The notes below the pieces were generated by a model. That model made no database searches. It saw only the letters and a list, made by a program, of their open reading frames with translations, and was not told the DNA's origin. Source: Colwellia sp. (lineage in GTDB: Bacteria > Pseudomonadota > Gammaproteobacteria > Enterobacterales > Alteromonadaceae). From it: a stretch of 64,000 nucleotides of DNA. Position numbers and translations under genes: made by a program. The DNA is taken from the NCBI GenBank assembly GCA_013215295.1, contig JABSOZ010000006.1, forward strand, positions 224,254 to 288,253. The letters are read 5' to 3'. Positions 42,301-51,234 of the stretch are shown piece after piece. Each line of letters begins with the position of its first letter. Position 1 is the stretch's first letter.

Positions 42301-42447
42301 ACTATTGTCTGTAGCAACCGCTAAACGGGCACTATATTGACAGTTTATTTCACCTGTATATTGACTTTTACCAAGCTCCTGAGAAAACTTTTTATACAAT
42401 GGAGCGATAAGTTCTTGGTGATCTAATGAAGGTAAGCTTTGAGACAT
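39370..42447 (-). CDS. ydiJ: YdiJ-type FAD-linked oxidoreductase with Fe-S domain
   Basis: This 1025-residue flavoprotein matches YdiJ in length and order. An FAD-binding PCMH domain comes first (about 40-270; SARGGGTGTNGQSL, ATIGGMINTDASGQGS), then the FAD-oxidase C domain (about 280-560; FGHVDAGVLHVRP, GEHGKGYRSEY, MNPGKI). A ferredoxin-type region follows (CLACKACASQCPIKVDVPDFRA) and last a cysteine-rich CCG-like domain (VSVGCCGMAGTYGHE). YdiJ enzymes oxidise D-2-hydroxy acids, D-2-hydroxyglutarate in E. coli, passing electrons to the respiratory chain. Single-gene unit. Confidence 0.88.
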   Translation of the reverse strand: MSQSLPSLDHQELIAPLYKKFSQELGKSQYTGEINCQYSARLAVATDNSIYQQLPQLVLHPRSQQDIQLISKLSSTDQYQSIKFSARGGGTGTNGQSLTPGIVVDLSKHMNRILEINIEENWVRVEAGVIKDQLNDYLRPHGFFFSPDLSTSSRATIGGMINTDASGQGSLVYGKTSNHVLALESVLANGEVLSTSPMAIEDAEVLAKKNNSYGNIIKQVLSSCRDNRALILEKFPRLNRFLTGYDLENVFNDDLSQLDISRIITGSEGSLAFVCEAKLNLTPILKAKTLIVIKYDSFDSALRHSPALVEAKATSVETIDSKVLNLAKQDIVWHSVSDLITDVENKVMDGINIVEYNGTSIEALAEQVAELTGRLTQDISNNTGVIGYQVTTDLSSINKLYGMRKKAVGLLGNTAGNQKPLAFAEDTAVPPENLADYIVEFRALLDSYDLQYGMFGHVDAGVLHVRPALDMCDPEQEKLLREVSDKVVTLTAKYGGLMWGEHGKGYRSEYSPQFFGEQLFNELRKIKSAFDPFNKMNPGKICTPFESSEKLVSVDDTKRGFYDRQIPITVKDSFSSALDCNGNGLCFNYDVNSPMCPSSKVTRDRRHSPKGRAGLMREWLRLLEAKGVDILSLEENIQHWSVKRVLDKVRNRFSANQKEDFSHEVMEAMQGCLACKACASQCPIKVDVPDFRARFVNLYHSRYFRPLKDHLVANVEILAPLMAKAPKLINTVLSHKWYDKLSRATIGYIDTPILSVPTLAKQVSEKNYQSFELNYLKNLNSEQQANHVLIVQDPFTSFYDANVVEAMMALIKKLVFTPILLPFKPNGKPQHVKGFLAKFANTAKNAAEFLNELHQLNIPMLGLDASLTLCYRDEYKQTLGDKRGDFHVLLAHEWLLTVIDHPNFQVALSSLTKSKPLAPYKLFAHCTEKTALAGSEGQWRDIFGLFGLTLENVSVGCCGMAGTYGHEQVNFENSKTLFEMSWQNKLTQLEAEQVLVTGYSCRSQTKRLGNMHTRHPVEALLASFA

Positions 42448-42534
42448 AAAAGAAAAACATACTACAGTTCAAGGTTGCTGTTAGTATATCACGTCAATTT
42501 TGAAATATTAGCCAAGTTTTGCTCTAGACAGCAA

Positions 42535-42585
42535 AAAGGCTAAGATCTTTTTAACTTATGATATAGTTAAAAGAGCCTAGCCTTT
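42535..42585. terminator. Hairpin between ppsA and ydiJ
   Basis: AAAGGCTA/G and CTAGCCTTT at 42535-42544 and 42577-42585 pair, enclosing CTTTTTAACT and AGTTAAAA arms. Probably terminates transcription from ppsA before ydiJ. Confidence 0.55.
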
Positions 42586-42615
42586 AATTATGCTAATTTT
42601 TGTTAGGTCATTGCC

Positions 42616-42649
42616 AAACGTAAACTAGCTATTTAAAAGTTTACGTTTT
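42616..42649. terminator. Hairpin overlapping the ppsA stop codon
   Basis: AAACGTAAACT (42616-42626) and AGTTTACGTTT (42639-42649) form a perfect 11-base stem that includes the ppsA stop at 42641. No T tract follows, so it may protect the mRNA end rather than terminate. Confidence 0.5.
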
Positions 42650-45016
42650 ATGATTTTCAGCAATATAGAGCCAAGTTGCTAATACCGTATCAGGATTAAG
42701 TGACACACTATCAATACCTTCTTCTACTAACCATGCTGCAAAATCAGGGTGGTCTGAAGGACCTTGCCCACAAATACCTACATACTTGCCACGCGCTTTA
42801 CAGGCTTTAATTGCCATGGAAAGTAACGCTTTTATAGCGGGATTACGTTCGTCAAATAAATGAGCAATTAAACCAGAGTCACGATCTAAACCTAGCGTTA
42901 ACTGTGTTAAATCGTTTGAACCGATAGAAAATCCATCAAAGTGATCAAGAAACTGATCCGCTAATAAACAGTTTGAAGGCAATTCACACATCATAATAAT
43001 GCGTAAACCGTTTTCACCACGTTTCAAGCCATTTTCAGCTAATATTTCAATAACCTGTTCAGCTTCTTCTACGGTACGAACAAATGGGATCATAACCTCA
43101 ACATTGGTTAAATCCATATCGTTACGAACACGTTTTATCGCTTCACATTCTAGTGCAAAACAATCACGGAAATCTTTAGAGATATAACGCGCGGCACCAC
43201 GATAACCTATCATCGGATTTTCTTCTTGGGGTTCAAATACGTCGCCGCCAACTAAGTTAGCATACTCATTTGATTTGAAGTCAGACATTCTAACAATAAC
43301 TTTCTCTGGCGAGTACGCACAAGCTAATGTGGCAATTCCTTCTGTTAATTTGGCAATATAAAACTCAACAGGGCTAGAATATCCAGCAATGATATCGTTA
43401 ATTTCATCTTTCAAATCTTCAGATTGTTCATCAAAATTTAATAACGCTTTAGGATGAATGCCAATCATTTTATTAATAATGAACTCTAAGCGTGCCAGGC
43501 CAATACCTGCATGAGGTAAACGAGCAAAACCGAAAGCACGGTCTGGGTTACCCACATTCATCATTATTTTCAATGGAACATCAGGCATTGAATCAACTTG
43601 AGAAGTCGTTACCGTAAAATCAAGTTTACCTTTGTAGATAAAACCCGTATCGCCTTCTGCACAAGAAACAGTAATATCATCGCCATTATTGATGAGCTTT
43701 GTAGCGTCTCCACAGCCAACAACCGCTGGTATTCCCATTTCACGTGCAATAATTGCAGCATGACATGTTCTACCACCGCGATTCGTGACAATCGCTGAAG
43801 CGCGTTTCATGATAGGTTCCCAATCAGGGTCGGTCATATCAGTAACTAAAACGTCACCAGGCTTAATTTTATCCATTTCAGCGAGAGAACCTAGGACTTT
43901 AGCTTCACCACTACCAATTTTGTGACCAATTGAACGACCTTCACAAATAACATCAGCAGTTGACTGTAATTGAAATTGTTCCATTACATTTGCACTTTCG
44001 CGACTACGTACAGTTTCTGGACGCGCTTGAACAATGTAAAGCTTACCGTCTAAGCCATCTTTTGCCCATTCAATATCCATTGGACGCTGATAATGATTTT
44101 CAATAATGACGGCTTGTTTAGCGAGTTCTTGCACTTCATCATCAGTTAATGAAAATTGATTTGATAATGCTTCTTCAATATCAACAATTTCAACTTGCTT
44201 ACCGTGACTTACATCAGCGGTGTAAATCATTTTTATCGCTTTACTACCAATATTACGACGTACAACTGATGGCTTACCTTTGGCTAATGTTGGTTTATGA
44301 ACGTAAAATTCATCAGGGTTAACAGCGCCCTGCACCACCATTTCACCTAGGCCATAACTAGAAGTAATAAATACTACGTCTTCAAAGCCAGATTCCGTAT
44401 CTATAGAAAACATTACACCGCTTGAAGCAATATCACTTCGAACCATGCGCTGAATACCAGCAGACAAAGCAACACCACGGTGATCGTAACCTTGGTGAAC
44501 TCGGTAAGAAATTGCGCGGTCGTTAAATAATGACGCGTAAACATGTTTTATTGCAATCATCACGGCATCAAATCCACGAACGTTTAAGAACGTTTCTTGC
44601 TGACCAGCAAAAGATGCATCAGGCATATCTTCTGCAGTTGCAGATGAACGCACTGCAAACGAAGCATCGTCAGCAAAACCATCGGCTAACTTTTCATATG
44701 CTTTCGCAATATCTACCTGCATTTGTGGGAGAAAAGGTGTTTCTATGATCCAGTTACGGATCGTTTCACCAGATTTTGATAAGGCCGATAGGTCATCAAC
44801 ATCTAAATTATCAAGGAGCTGATATATTTTGTCGTTGATACCACTTTGTTCTAAAAATTCATTAAATGCATAAGAGGTAGTAGCAAAACCACCAGGGACT
44901 TGTACCCCTACATTTGAAAGGTTTGAGATCATTTCACCAAGTGATGCATTTTTTCCGCCGACGCGGTCAACATCATTCATTCCTAAAACTTCATACCAAA
45001 GTACATTTTCTTGCAC
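42641..45016 (-). CDS. ppsA: Phosphoenolpyruvate synthase
   Basis: This 791-residue enzyme makes phosphoenolpyruvate from pyruvate and ATP in gluconeogenesis. Domains in order: nucleotide-binding domain ([47 protein letters not shown]), phosphohistidine domain ([23 protein letters not shown], catalytic His) and PEP-binding barrel ([45 protein letters not shown]). I place the start at GTG 45016, with GGAG upstream, because this gives the usual length; the frame runs on to 45043. Divergent from its regulator ppsR. Confidence 0.95.
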   Translation of the reverse strand: MQENVLWYEVLGMNDVDRVGGKNASLGEMISNLSNVGVQVPGGFATTSYAFNEFLEQSGINDKIYQLLDNLDVDDLSALSKSGETIRNWIIETPFLPQMQVDIAKAYEKLADGFADDASFAVRSSATAEDMPDASFAGQQETFLNVRGFDAVMIAIKHVYASLFNDRAISYRVHQGYDHRGVALSAGIQRMVRSDIASSGVMFSIDTESGFEDVVFITSSYGLGEMVVQGAVNPDEFYVHKPTLAKGKPSVVRRNIGSKAIKMIYTADVSHGKQVEIVDIEEALSNQFSLTDDEVQELAKQAVIIENHYQRPMDIEWAKDGLDGKLYIVQARPETVRSRESANVMEQFQLQSTADVICEGRSIGHKIGSGEAKVLGSLAEMDKIKPGDVLVTDMTDPDWEPIMKRASAIVTNRGGRTCHAAIIAREMGIPAVVGCGDATKLINNGDDITVSCAEGDTGFIYKGKLDFTVTTSQVDSMPDVPLKIMMNVGNPDRAFGFARLPHAGIGLARLEFIINKMIGIHPKALLNFDEQSEDLKDEINDIIAGYSSPVEFYIAKLTEGIATLACAYSPEKVIVRMSDFKSNEYANLVGGDVFEPQEENPMIGYRGAARYISKDFRDCFALECEAIKRVRNDMDLTNVEVMIPFVRTVEEAEQVIEILAENGLKRGENGLRIIMMCELPSNCLLADQFLDHFDGFSIGSNDLTQLTLGLDRDSGLIAHLFDERNPAIKALLSMAIKACKARGKYVGICGQGPSDHPDFAAWLVEEGIDSVSLNPDTVLATWLYIAENHKT

Positions 45017-45176
45017 GACATCTTCTCCAAAAAAAAGAAACAAAAATAAATAGATTTATGAGTTGTATCAGTATATTTATAGCTTAAGACATTTTACACT
45101 GCGAACTTTATAAACTGAAATGTTATTTAAAAGATTTCAGTATAAGTTACAACTATTGATAATAAAGGAGTTTTAA

Positions 45177-45986
45177 ATGCGCGCTGCTTTTTATATTTCT
45201 GACGGCACAGCCATAACATCAGAGGTTTTTGGCCATGCTTTGCTCTCACTTTTCCCCATGGAGTTTGAACATGACACGATTTCATTTGTCGAAACTGTTG
45301 AAAAAGCAGAAGCTGCCAAGCTAAAAATCAATAAAGCGGCCAAACGTACAGGTGAGCCACCTTTAGTTTTTCATACGTTTGTGAATAACGACATAAGAGA
45401 GGTGATTGATAGTTGTGATGGTGTTATTTACAACTTCCTTGAACATTTTGTTGCGCCATTAGAGAAAGAGTTAAAATTGGAGGCAAAGCCAACTGCTCAT
45501 AGAACACACAGTATTCATGAAAACAGTTATGATTATCGTATTGATGCTGTAAATTATTCTCTGGCCAATGATGATGGCACGAATGTCACTAACTATGAAC
45601 ACGCAGATATTATCTTGGTCGGTGTGTCTCGTTCAGGTAAAACCCCAACATCACTTTATTTAGCCCTGCAATATGGTATCAAGGCGGCAAACTACCCTTT
45701 TACTGATGATGATATGGATGATCTTACGCTACCTGTTTTTTTAAAGCCCCATAAAAAGAAATTATTTGGTTTAACTATTGACGCACAACGCCTCATTGAT
45801 ATTCGTGGTGAACGACTTGCCAACAGTAAATATTCATCAGCGAGACAATGTCGAATGGAAGTAAGAGAAGTAGAGAAGCTTTATAAGAAAGAAAAAATCC
45901 CTTTTCTGAATAGTACTAAGTTTTCTGTTGAAGAAATATCCGCAAAAATCCTTAATGAAACAGGCTTACAACGTTATAAATATTAA
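45177..45986 (+). CDS. ppsR: PEP synthase regulatory kinase/pyrophosphorylase (PSRP)
   Basis: This 269-residue DUF299 protein has the P-loop GVSRSGKTPTSLYLA and the family blocks MRAAFYISDGTAITSEVFGHALLS and DIRGERLANSKYSSARQCRMEV. It inactivates and reactivates PpsA by ADP-dependent phosphorylation and phosphate-dependent dephosphorylation of the active-site region. AAAGGAG precedes the ATG. Divergent from ppsA with a 160-base shared promoter region. Confidence 0.94.
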   Translation: MRAAFYISDGTAITSEVFGHALLSLFPMEFEHDTISFVETVEKAEAAKLKINKAAKRTGEPPLVFHTFVNNDIREVIDSCDGVIYNFLEHFVAPLEKELKLEAKPTAHRTHSIHENSYDYRIDAVNYSLANDDGTNVTNYEHADIILVGVSRSGKTPTSLYLALQYGIKAANYPFTDDDMDDLTLPVFLKPHKKKLFGLTIDAQRLIDIRGERLANSKYSSARQCRMEVREVEKLYKKEKIPFLNSTKFSVEEISAKILNETGLQRYKY

Positions 45987-46052
45987 CTTAGTTCAAATTA
46001 ATCTTTGAAAAGTCAAAAACCATTTCACATAAGCCGTTAATTTGGTTATGTT

Positions 46053-46082
46053 AGCGCGATATATTATATTGCGCTGTTTTTT
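46053..46082 (+). terminator. Terminator after ppsR
   Basis: AGCGC.ATATA...TATAT.GCGCT (46053-46075) forms a near-perfect hairpin followed by a run of seven T. Confidence 0.7.
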
Positions 46083-46123
46083 TAATTGCGCATTAACGCT
46101 TTTCAATAAAAAATTAGAATATC

Positions 46124-47179
46124 ATGACGATTAAAACGGACGAATTTAGAACTACGCTAATTGAAAACCTTGTTTCTCCTGAAGAATTAGCTCAACAAAT
46201 CCCACTTGATGATAAAACAGCGCGTTTCATCATACAAAGCAGAAAAGACATTGAAGCCATCATTAATGGTGAAGACGACCGTTTATTAGTCATTATTGGT
46301 CCTTGTTCAATTCATGATACAACAGCAGCAGTCGATTATGCTGAAAAGCTTAAAGTATTACATGATAAGTATAGTGATGAGTTATTAATCGTTATGCGCG
46401 TTTATTTTGAAAAACCACGTACGACTGTCGGTTGGAAAGGTTTGATCAGTGATCCAGATTTAGACAAATCTTTTCACGTTGCGAAAGGTTTAAATCTAGC
46501 GCGTTCATTATTGATGAATATTAATAAAATAGGTTTACCAGCAGGCACTGAATTCTTAGATATGGTTACAGGTCAGTATATTTCTGACTTGATAAGCTGG
46601 GGGGCTATTGGCGCACGAACAACCGAAAGCCAAGTTCACCGTGAGCTAGCTTCTGCGCTTTCATGCCCTGTTGGTTTTAAAAATGGTACCGACGGTAATG
46701 TACAGATTGCTGTTGATGCGATAAAAGCTTCAAGTGTTCCACATGTTTTATATTCGCCCAACAAAAGTGGCCAGATGTGTATCTATCAAACACATGGTAA
46801 CCCTTATGCACATGTGATTCTACGTGGTGGCAAAGAGCCAAATTATCATCAAACCGATATAAACGCTACAGGTGAAGCATTAGTCAAAGCTGGGTTGAAA
46901 AATCGTATTATGATCGATTGTAGCCATGGTAATAGTTACAAAGATCACAACAAGCAGATTGATGTAGCTCGTTCATTAAGAAAACAAATGGAAGAAGGCG
47001 ATAACGCAGTATTTGGTGTTATGGTCGAAAGTTTCATCGTAGAAGGTAATCAGAAAATTGTTAATGTTAAACAGTTAACCTACGGACAAAGTATTACCGA
47101 TGCCTGTATTAACATAGAGACCAGTGTAACTTTGTTGGATGAATTATCAGCTGCAGTTCTCGCTAAACGTTCAAATTAA
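46124..47179 (+). CDS. aroH: Class I DAHP synthase, AroH-like
   Basis: This 351-residue enzyme condenses phosphoenolpyruvate and erythrose-4-phosphate in the first step of aromatic synthesis. Family signatures: LLVIIGPCSIHD, RVYFEKPRTTVGWKGLISDPDL, GAIGARTTESQVHRELAS, GFKNGTDG and YGQSITD. Several segments (ENLVSPEELA, GQMCIYQTHGNPYAHVI, FLDMVTGQYISDLISWG) are closer to the E. coli tryptophan-sensitive AroH than to AroG or AroF, so tryptophan feedback is likely but inferred. Confidence 0.88.
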   Translation: MTIKTDEFRTTLIENLVSPEELAQQIPLDDKTARFIIQSRKDIEAIINGEDDRLLVIIGPCSIHDTTAAVDYAEKLKVLHDKYSDELLIVMRVYFEKPRTTVGWKGLISDPDLDKSFHVAKGLNLARSLLMNINKIGLPAGTEFLDMVTGQYISDLISWGAIGARTTESQVHRELASALSCPVGFKNGTDGNVQIAVDAIKASSVPHVLYSPNKSGQMCIYQTHGNPYAHVILRGGKEPNYHQTDINATGEALVKAGLKNRIMIDCSHGNSYKDHNKQIDVARSLRKQMEEGDNAVFGVMVESFIVEGNQKIVNVKQLTYGQSITDACINIETSVTLLDELSAAVLAKRSN

Positions 47180-47196
47180 CTGAATATTCAAAAATA

Positions 47197-47231
47197 AAAA
47201 AGCCGCTTAGGAAATGCCTAGGCGGCTTTTT
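47197..47231. terminator. Bidirectional terminator between aroH and clpA
   Basis: AAAGCCGCTTAGG and CCTAGGCGGCTTT pair around a short loop, with A and T runs on both sides, serving the two converging genes. Confidence 0.88.
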
Positions 47232-47309
47232 TTATTGATATTTTTATTTTAGATCAATATCAACGACAGACAACAAACGCGATTTAACGTTTGTTGTTTT
47301 CATTGTAAA

Positions 47310-49565
47310 TTAATGCTCAACCAATTCTTTCTTCTGAATATAGCTAAGTACTAACTTGTCTTTTTTAACACCAACTTTTGCAACCCCACCATGTGTTAAA
47401 TCGCCAAACAACAACTCATTAGCTAAAGGTTTCTTTAAATGCTCTTGGATTAATCGTGACATAGGACGAGCCCCCATTGTTTTATCATAACCTTTCACAG
47501 CCAACCACTTTCTAGCATCTTTAGTGAGTTCTAATGAAACGCCTTTATCATCAAGTAAAGCCTGTAGTTCAACAATAAATTTATCAACGACTTGCTGAAT
47601 AACAATTTCATCTAAATGATTAAACCAAACAATATTATCCAAACGATTTCTAAATTCAGGAGAAAACGTTTTATTAATTTCTCCCATAGCATCAATAGTC
47701 TGATCTTGTTGTTTAAAACCAATAGACTGACGAGTAATTTCATGAGCACCAGCATTCGTCGTTAAGACTAATACAATATTTCTAAAATCTGCTTTGCGTC
47801 CATTGTTATCGGTTAGTGTTCCATGATCCATAACCTGTAATAAAATGTTATAAACATCTTCATGGGCTTTCTCAATTTCATCCAACAATACTACAGAATG
47901 AGGATGCTTAATAACCGCATCTGTTAACAAACCACCCTGTTCATAACCTACATAGCCTGGAGGAGCTCCTATAAGACGACTGACGGCGTGTTTCTCCATA
48001 TACTCAGACATATCGTAGCGTAGCAACTCAACACCTAAAGATTTAGCTAATTGCTGTGTCACTTCTGTTTTACCAACTCCCGTAGGGCCAGCAAATAAAA
48101 ATGAGCCAACGGGTTTTTGTTCACTGCCTAAACCTGCTCGAGATAATCGAATAACCGAGGTTAATTCATCTATAGCGTGGTCTTGACCAAAAACGACCAT
48201 TTTCAAATTGCGATCTAAGGTTTTCAAACTGTCTTTTTCTGTTGATGAAACAGATTTCTCAGGGATCCTTGCCATTTTGGCGACAATGGATTCAATATCA
48301 CTATTATTAATAACTTTCTTACGCTTTGAAGCAGCAACTAATTGTTGTTTTGCTCCTGCTTCATCAATAACATCGATCGCTTTATCCGGCAGAAAACGCT
48401 CATTAATATACTTAGCAGATAGCTGTGCCGCGGCACGCAGTGCTTTATTAGTGTAACGAATACCATGGTGGGTTTCGTACTTCTCTTTTAATCCTTGTAA
48501 AATCTTAGTGGTGTCATCAACACTTGGCTCAACTACGTCAATTTTCTGGAAACGACGAGCGAGTGCGCGATCTTTTTCAAAAACACTTTGATATTCTTGA
48601 TAAGTCGTTGAACCCATGCAACGTAATTTACCCGAAGAAAGTAACGGTTTGATCAAATTAGACGCATCCATCATGCCGCCAGAGGCAGCACCAGCACCAA
48701 TAATAGTATGAATTTCATCAATGAATAAAATGGCGTTGCCGTCTTCTTCTAACTCTTTTAATAAGCCTTTGAAGCGTTTTTCAAAATCACCACGATATTT
48801 AGTACCGGCCAATAATGCGCCCATATCAAGAGAGTATATGGTGGTTTCAGCCAAAAATTCAGGGACATCATCAGAGATCACTAAATTTGCGAGGCCTTCA
48901 GCGATAGCTGTTTTACCCACGCCAGCTTCACCAACGAACAAAGGGTTATTTTTACGACGACGACTTAATACCTGTAACGTTCGCTCTAGCTCGCTATCAC
49001 GACCTATTAAAGGGTCTATATTACCTTTTTTAGCTTCTTCATTAAGGTTAGTCGCAAAGTTATCAATTGTACGTGGTTCTTCTTCGGCGATTTGAACATC
49101 TTCAGAAGTTTGAGGTGAATCAATATGTTCTATTTTAGAAATGCCATGAGAAATAAAGTTAACAATGTCTAAACGGCTAATATCTGATTTTTTCAAAAAA
49201 TAAGCTGCTTGAGATTCTTGTTCACTGAATATTGCAACAAGTACATTTGAGCCGGTAACTTCACTTTTACCTGAAGATTGAACATGAAAAACGGCTCGTT
49301 GAAGAACGCGTTGAAAGCCTAAAGTAGGCTGGGTTTCACGTTCAACTTCACCCTCAGGGATCACAGGTGTTGTTTCAGCAATAAAATCGAGTAATTCTTT
49401 ACGTACTTTCCCCATATCCGCGCCGCAAGCTTTAAGCGCTTCAATTGATGAAGGGTTATCTAATAAGGCTAATAATAAATGCTCGACCGTCATAAATTCA
49501 TGACGAGAGTCCTTGGCTTGACGGAAAGCCATATTTAACGATATTTCTAAATCTTTGTTCAGCAT
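47310..49565 (-). CDS. clpA: ATP-dependent Clp protease ATPase subunit ClpA
   Basis: This 751-residue AAA+ unfoldase has an N-terminal double Clp-N repeat (1-145), a first ATPase domain (Walker A GEAGVGKT, Walker B LFIDEIHTI, RALARRFQKIDV) and a second (Walker A GPTGVGKT, Walker B VVLLDEIEKAH, SPEFRNRLDNIVWF). It contains an IGFK-type loop for ClpP docking (QSIGFKQQD). It unfolds substrates for ClpP, with substrate choice tuned by ClpS, encoded 28 bases upstream. Confidence 0.96.
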   Translation of the reverse strand: MLNKDLEISLNMAFRQAKDSRHEFMTVEHLLLALLDNPSSIEALKACGADMGKVRKELLDFIAETTPVIPEGEVERETQPTLGFQRVLQRAVFHVQSSGKSEVTGSNVLVAIFSEQESQAAYFLKKSDISRLDIVNFISHGISKIEHIDSPQTSEDVQIAEEEPRTIDNFATNLNEEAKKGNIDPLIGRDSELERTLQVLSRRRKNNPLFVGEAGVGKTAIAEGLANLVISDDVPEFLAETTIYSLDMGALLAGTKYRGDFEKRFKGLLKELEEDGNAILFIDEIHTIIGAGAASGGMMDASNLIKPLLSSGKLRCMGSTTYQEYQSVFEKDRALARRFQKIDVVEPSVDDTTKILQGLKEKYETHHGIRYTNKALRAAAQLSAKYINERFLPDKAIDVIDEAGAKQQLVAASKRKKVINNSDIESIVAKMARIPEKSVSSTEKDSLKTLDRNLKMVVFGQDHAIDELTSVIRLSRAGLGSEQKPVGSFLFAGPTGVGKTEVTQQLAKSLGVELLRYDMSEYMEKHAVSRLIGAPPGYVGYEQGGLLTDAVIKHPHSVVLLDEIEKAHEDVYNILLQVMDHGTLTDNNGRKADFRNIVLVLTTNAGAHEITRQSIGFKQQDQTIDAMGEINKTFSPEFRNRLDNIVWFNHLDEIVIQQVVDKFIVELQALLDDKGVSLELTKDARKWLAVKGYDKTMGARPMSRLIQEHLKKPLANELLFGDLTHGGVAKVGVKKDKLVLSYIQKKELVEH

Positions 49566-49593
49566 AGACTACTCCACTTTAAACCATGCGTAT

Positions 49594-49914
49594 TCACGCT
49601 TTTTCCATTGCACATTGCAATGGATGCTCATTTTCTAAGGCATATTGATTGATTTGCTCAACCTTTGTTTCTGCTATTTCAGCAGTAAAGGTGCCACATA
49701 AGCCTTTGCCTTTATAATGAATCTCTAACATGATGTCGGTTGCTTTATCTGAATCCATATTAAAAAATCGACATAACACATCTATTACAAAATCCATCGG
49801 TGTATAGTCATCATTTAGTAAAACGACATTATACATTGGCGGCTTTTCAAATTGCTCAATAACCTCTTCTTCGAGAACTTCCTGATTATCTAATAACTCT
49901 TTCCACTTGCTCAT
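49594..49914 (-). CDS. clpS: ClpS adaptor protein
   Basis: This 106-residue adaptor has the conserved core [27 protein letters not shown] and [19 protein letters not shown], with the N-degron pocket residues in [10 protein letters not shown]. It delivers N-end-rule substrates to ClpA. Operon with clpA; divergent from cspD as in E. coli. Confidence 0.95.
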   Translation of the reverse strand: MSKWKELLDNQEVLEEEVIEQFEKPPMYNVVLLNDDYTPMDFVIDVLCRFFNMDSDKATDIMLEIHYKGKGLCGTFTAEIAETKVEQINQYALENEHPLQCAMEKA

Positions 49915-50128
49915 AATTTTATATTAGTCTGTACCTAGTGATTTTGCTTTAACATTTACAAAAAATAAGAATATTAAATTTTCAAATTATTTTTATTATT
50001 AACTTGACTATTTTCATAACTTATCTAGTGTTTATGTCAGTGATTGTTTTTTAATCATAAATATATTTATGTTAATGCTCTTAGGCAAGCATACCTAATT
50101 ACCGATGAATATAGAAGGAAGTTGAAGT

Positions 50129-50350
50129 ATGGCTCACGGTACAGTGAAATGGTTTAATAATGCAAAAGGTTTCGGTTTTATTCGTCCAGAGGATGGTGGT
50201 GAAGATATATTCGCACATTATTCAACAATCCAAATGGAAGGATATCGCACATTAAAGGCTGGTCAGGACGTAGATTACGAACTAAATGCAGGACCTAAAG
50301 GTCACCATGCTGCTAGCATAACGCCTGATGAGATTGAGGCTGAAGAATAA
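50129..50350 (+). CDS. cspD: Cold-shock-domain protein CspD
   Basis: This 73-residue cold-shock domain has RNP1 KGFGFI and RNP2 IFAHYS, MAHGTVKWFNNAKGFGFI at the start and an acidic tail. Position next to clpS and the His/Tyr pair in FAHYSTI match CspD, a single-stranded DNA-binding inhibitor of replication in stationary phase. AGAAGGAAG precedes the ATG. Confidence 0.92.
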   Translation: MAHGTVKWFNNAKGFGFIRPEDGGEDIFAHYSTIQMEGYRTLKAGQDVDYELNAGPKGHHAASITPDEIEAEE

Positions 50351-50383
50351 TTTTAGATTAATTTAAAAATATCCAATCAATCA

Positions 50384-50408
50384 CCTGTTTGTTTTATCTG
50401 CAAACAGG
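50384..50408 (+). terminator. Terminator after cspD
   Basis: CCTGTTTG (50384-50391) and CAAACAGG (50401-50408), then CATTTTG; a modest hairpin 34 bases past the stop. Confidence 0.6.
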
Positions 50409-50536
50409 CATTTTGCTGTTTGAAATTTTTACACTCATCATATTTCACAGTACTTTTTTTTACAATTGTATTTTATAACGTTTAACTCCGAAACATTCTA
50501 TTTTCTAATATGCCTTCATTCATCATTTAACTTGAG

Positions 50537-51082
50537 TTAATTTTCAGCTTTTCCTATTAAGTCTAAGGTCATGAATTTACTAAACGGGTCTTCATTATAA
50601 TCATCAAAGGGGTCACAATCCGTAAATCCATATTTTGCATATAAATTATGTGCTGGTTTAAAAAAATCCATTGTACCTGTTTCTAGGCTTAACTTTTTAT
50701 ATCCCAACAATTTTGCTTCGTTGAGCATATGAATCAATAATGTTGAACCAACGCCTTGTTTCTGAAAATTATTTGCCGTTCTCATCGATTTAATCTCTCC
50801 GTGAGATCCATCTAAACTTTTAATAGCGCCACATCCAGCTAATAACTTCCCTTTCCAAATAGTCCAAAACTGAATAGAAGGATCCCTTAACTTAGCTAAG
50901 TCGAGTGCATGTATGCTTTCTGGTGGCGATGTAGCTCTCATATCGTCAAGATGTTCTTCAAGCAGTAATACTATTTCTTGACCTAATAAGTCGTCTAATT
51001 TAATTTCAAACAAATGAAATACCTTCCCATAGTAATTTTGATCACTTTTGTTTATAAAATACTTTTTTACTTGTTCACTCAA
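50537..51082 (-). CDS. GNAT-family N-acetyltransferase
   Basis: This 181-residue protein has the GNAT domain from about residue 25: IKLDDLLGQEIVLLLEEHLDDM, the GCGAIKSLDGSHGEIKSMRT strand, the acetyl-CoA loop NFQKQGVGSTLLIHMLNEAK and SLETG...FKPAHNLYAKYGF. It resembles the YsnE/PhnO-like branch. The acceptor is unknown. The N-terminal 20 residues could be an annotation extension. Confidence 0.82.
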   Translation of the reverse strand: MSEQVKKYFINKSDQNYYGKVFHLFEIKLDDLLGQEIVLLLEEHLDDMRATSPPESIHALDLAKLRDPSIQFWTIWKGKLLAGCGAIKSLDGSHGEIKSMRTANNFQKQGVGSTLLIHMLNEAKLLGYKKLSLETGTMDFFKPAHNLYAKYGFTDCDPFDDYNEDPFSKFMTLDLIGKAEN

Positions 51083-51179
51083 AAATATCAGCCATAGACT
51101 TTGATAAAATTTATGTCTCCAATTTTATAAGTACCCTATCACTCAATTACATTTATAATCTTATAGCTTTGTAAATTAT

Positions 51180-51205
51180 AAACCAGCAAATGTACTTGCT
51201 GGTTT
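51180..51205. terminator. Terminator after the amidohydrolase gene
   Basis: AACCAGCAA and TTGCTGGTT around a 6-base loop, with A and T runs on the two sides; it lies 30 bases past the minus-strand stop at 51235. Confidence 0.75.
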
Positions 51206-51234
51206 TTATTTTACACATGAATAACAATTAAAAA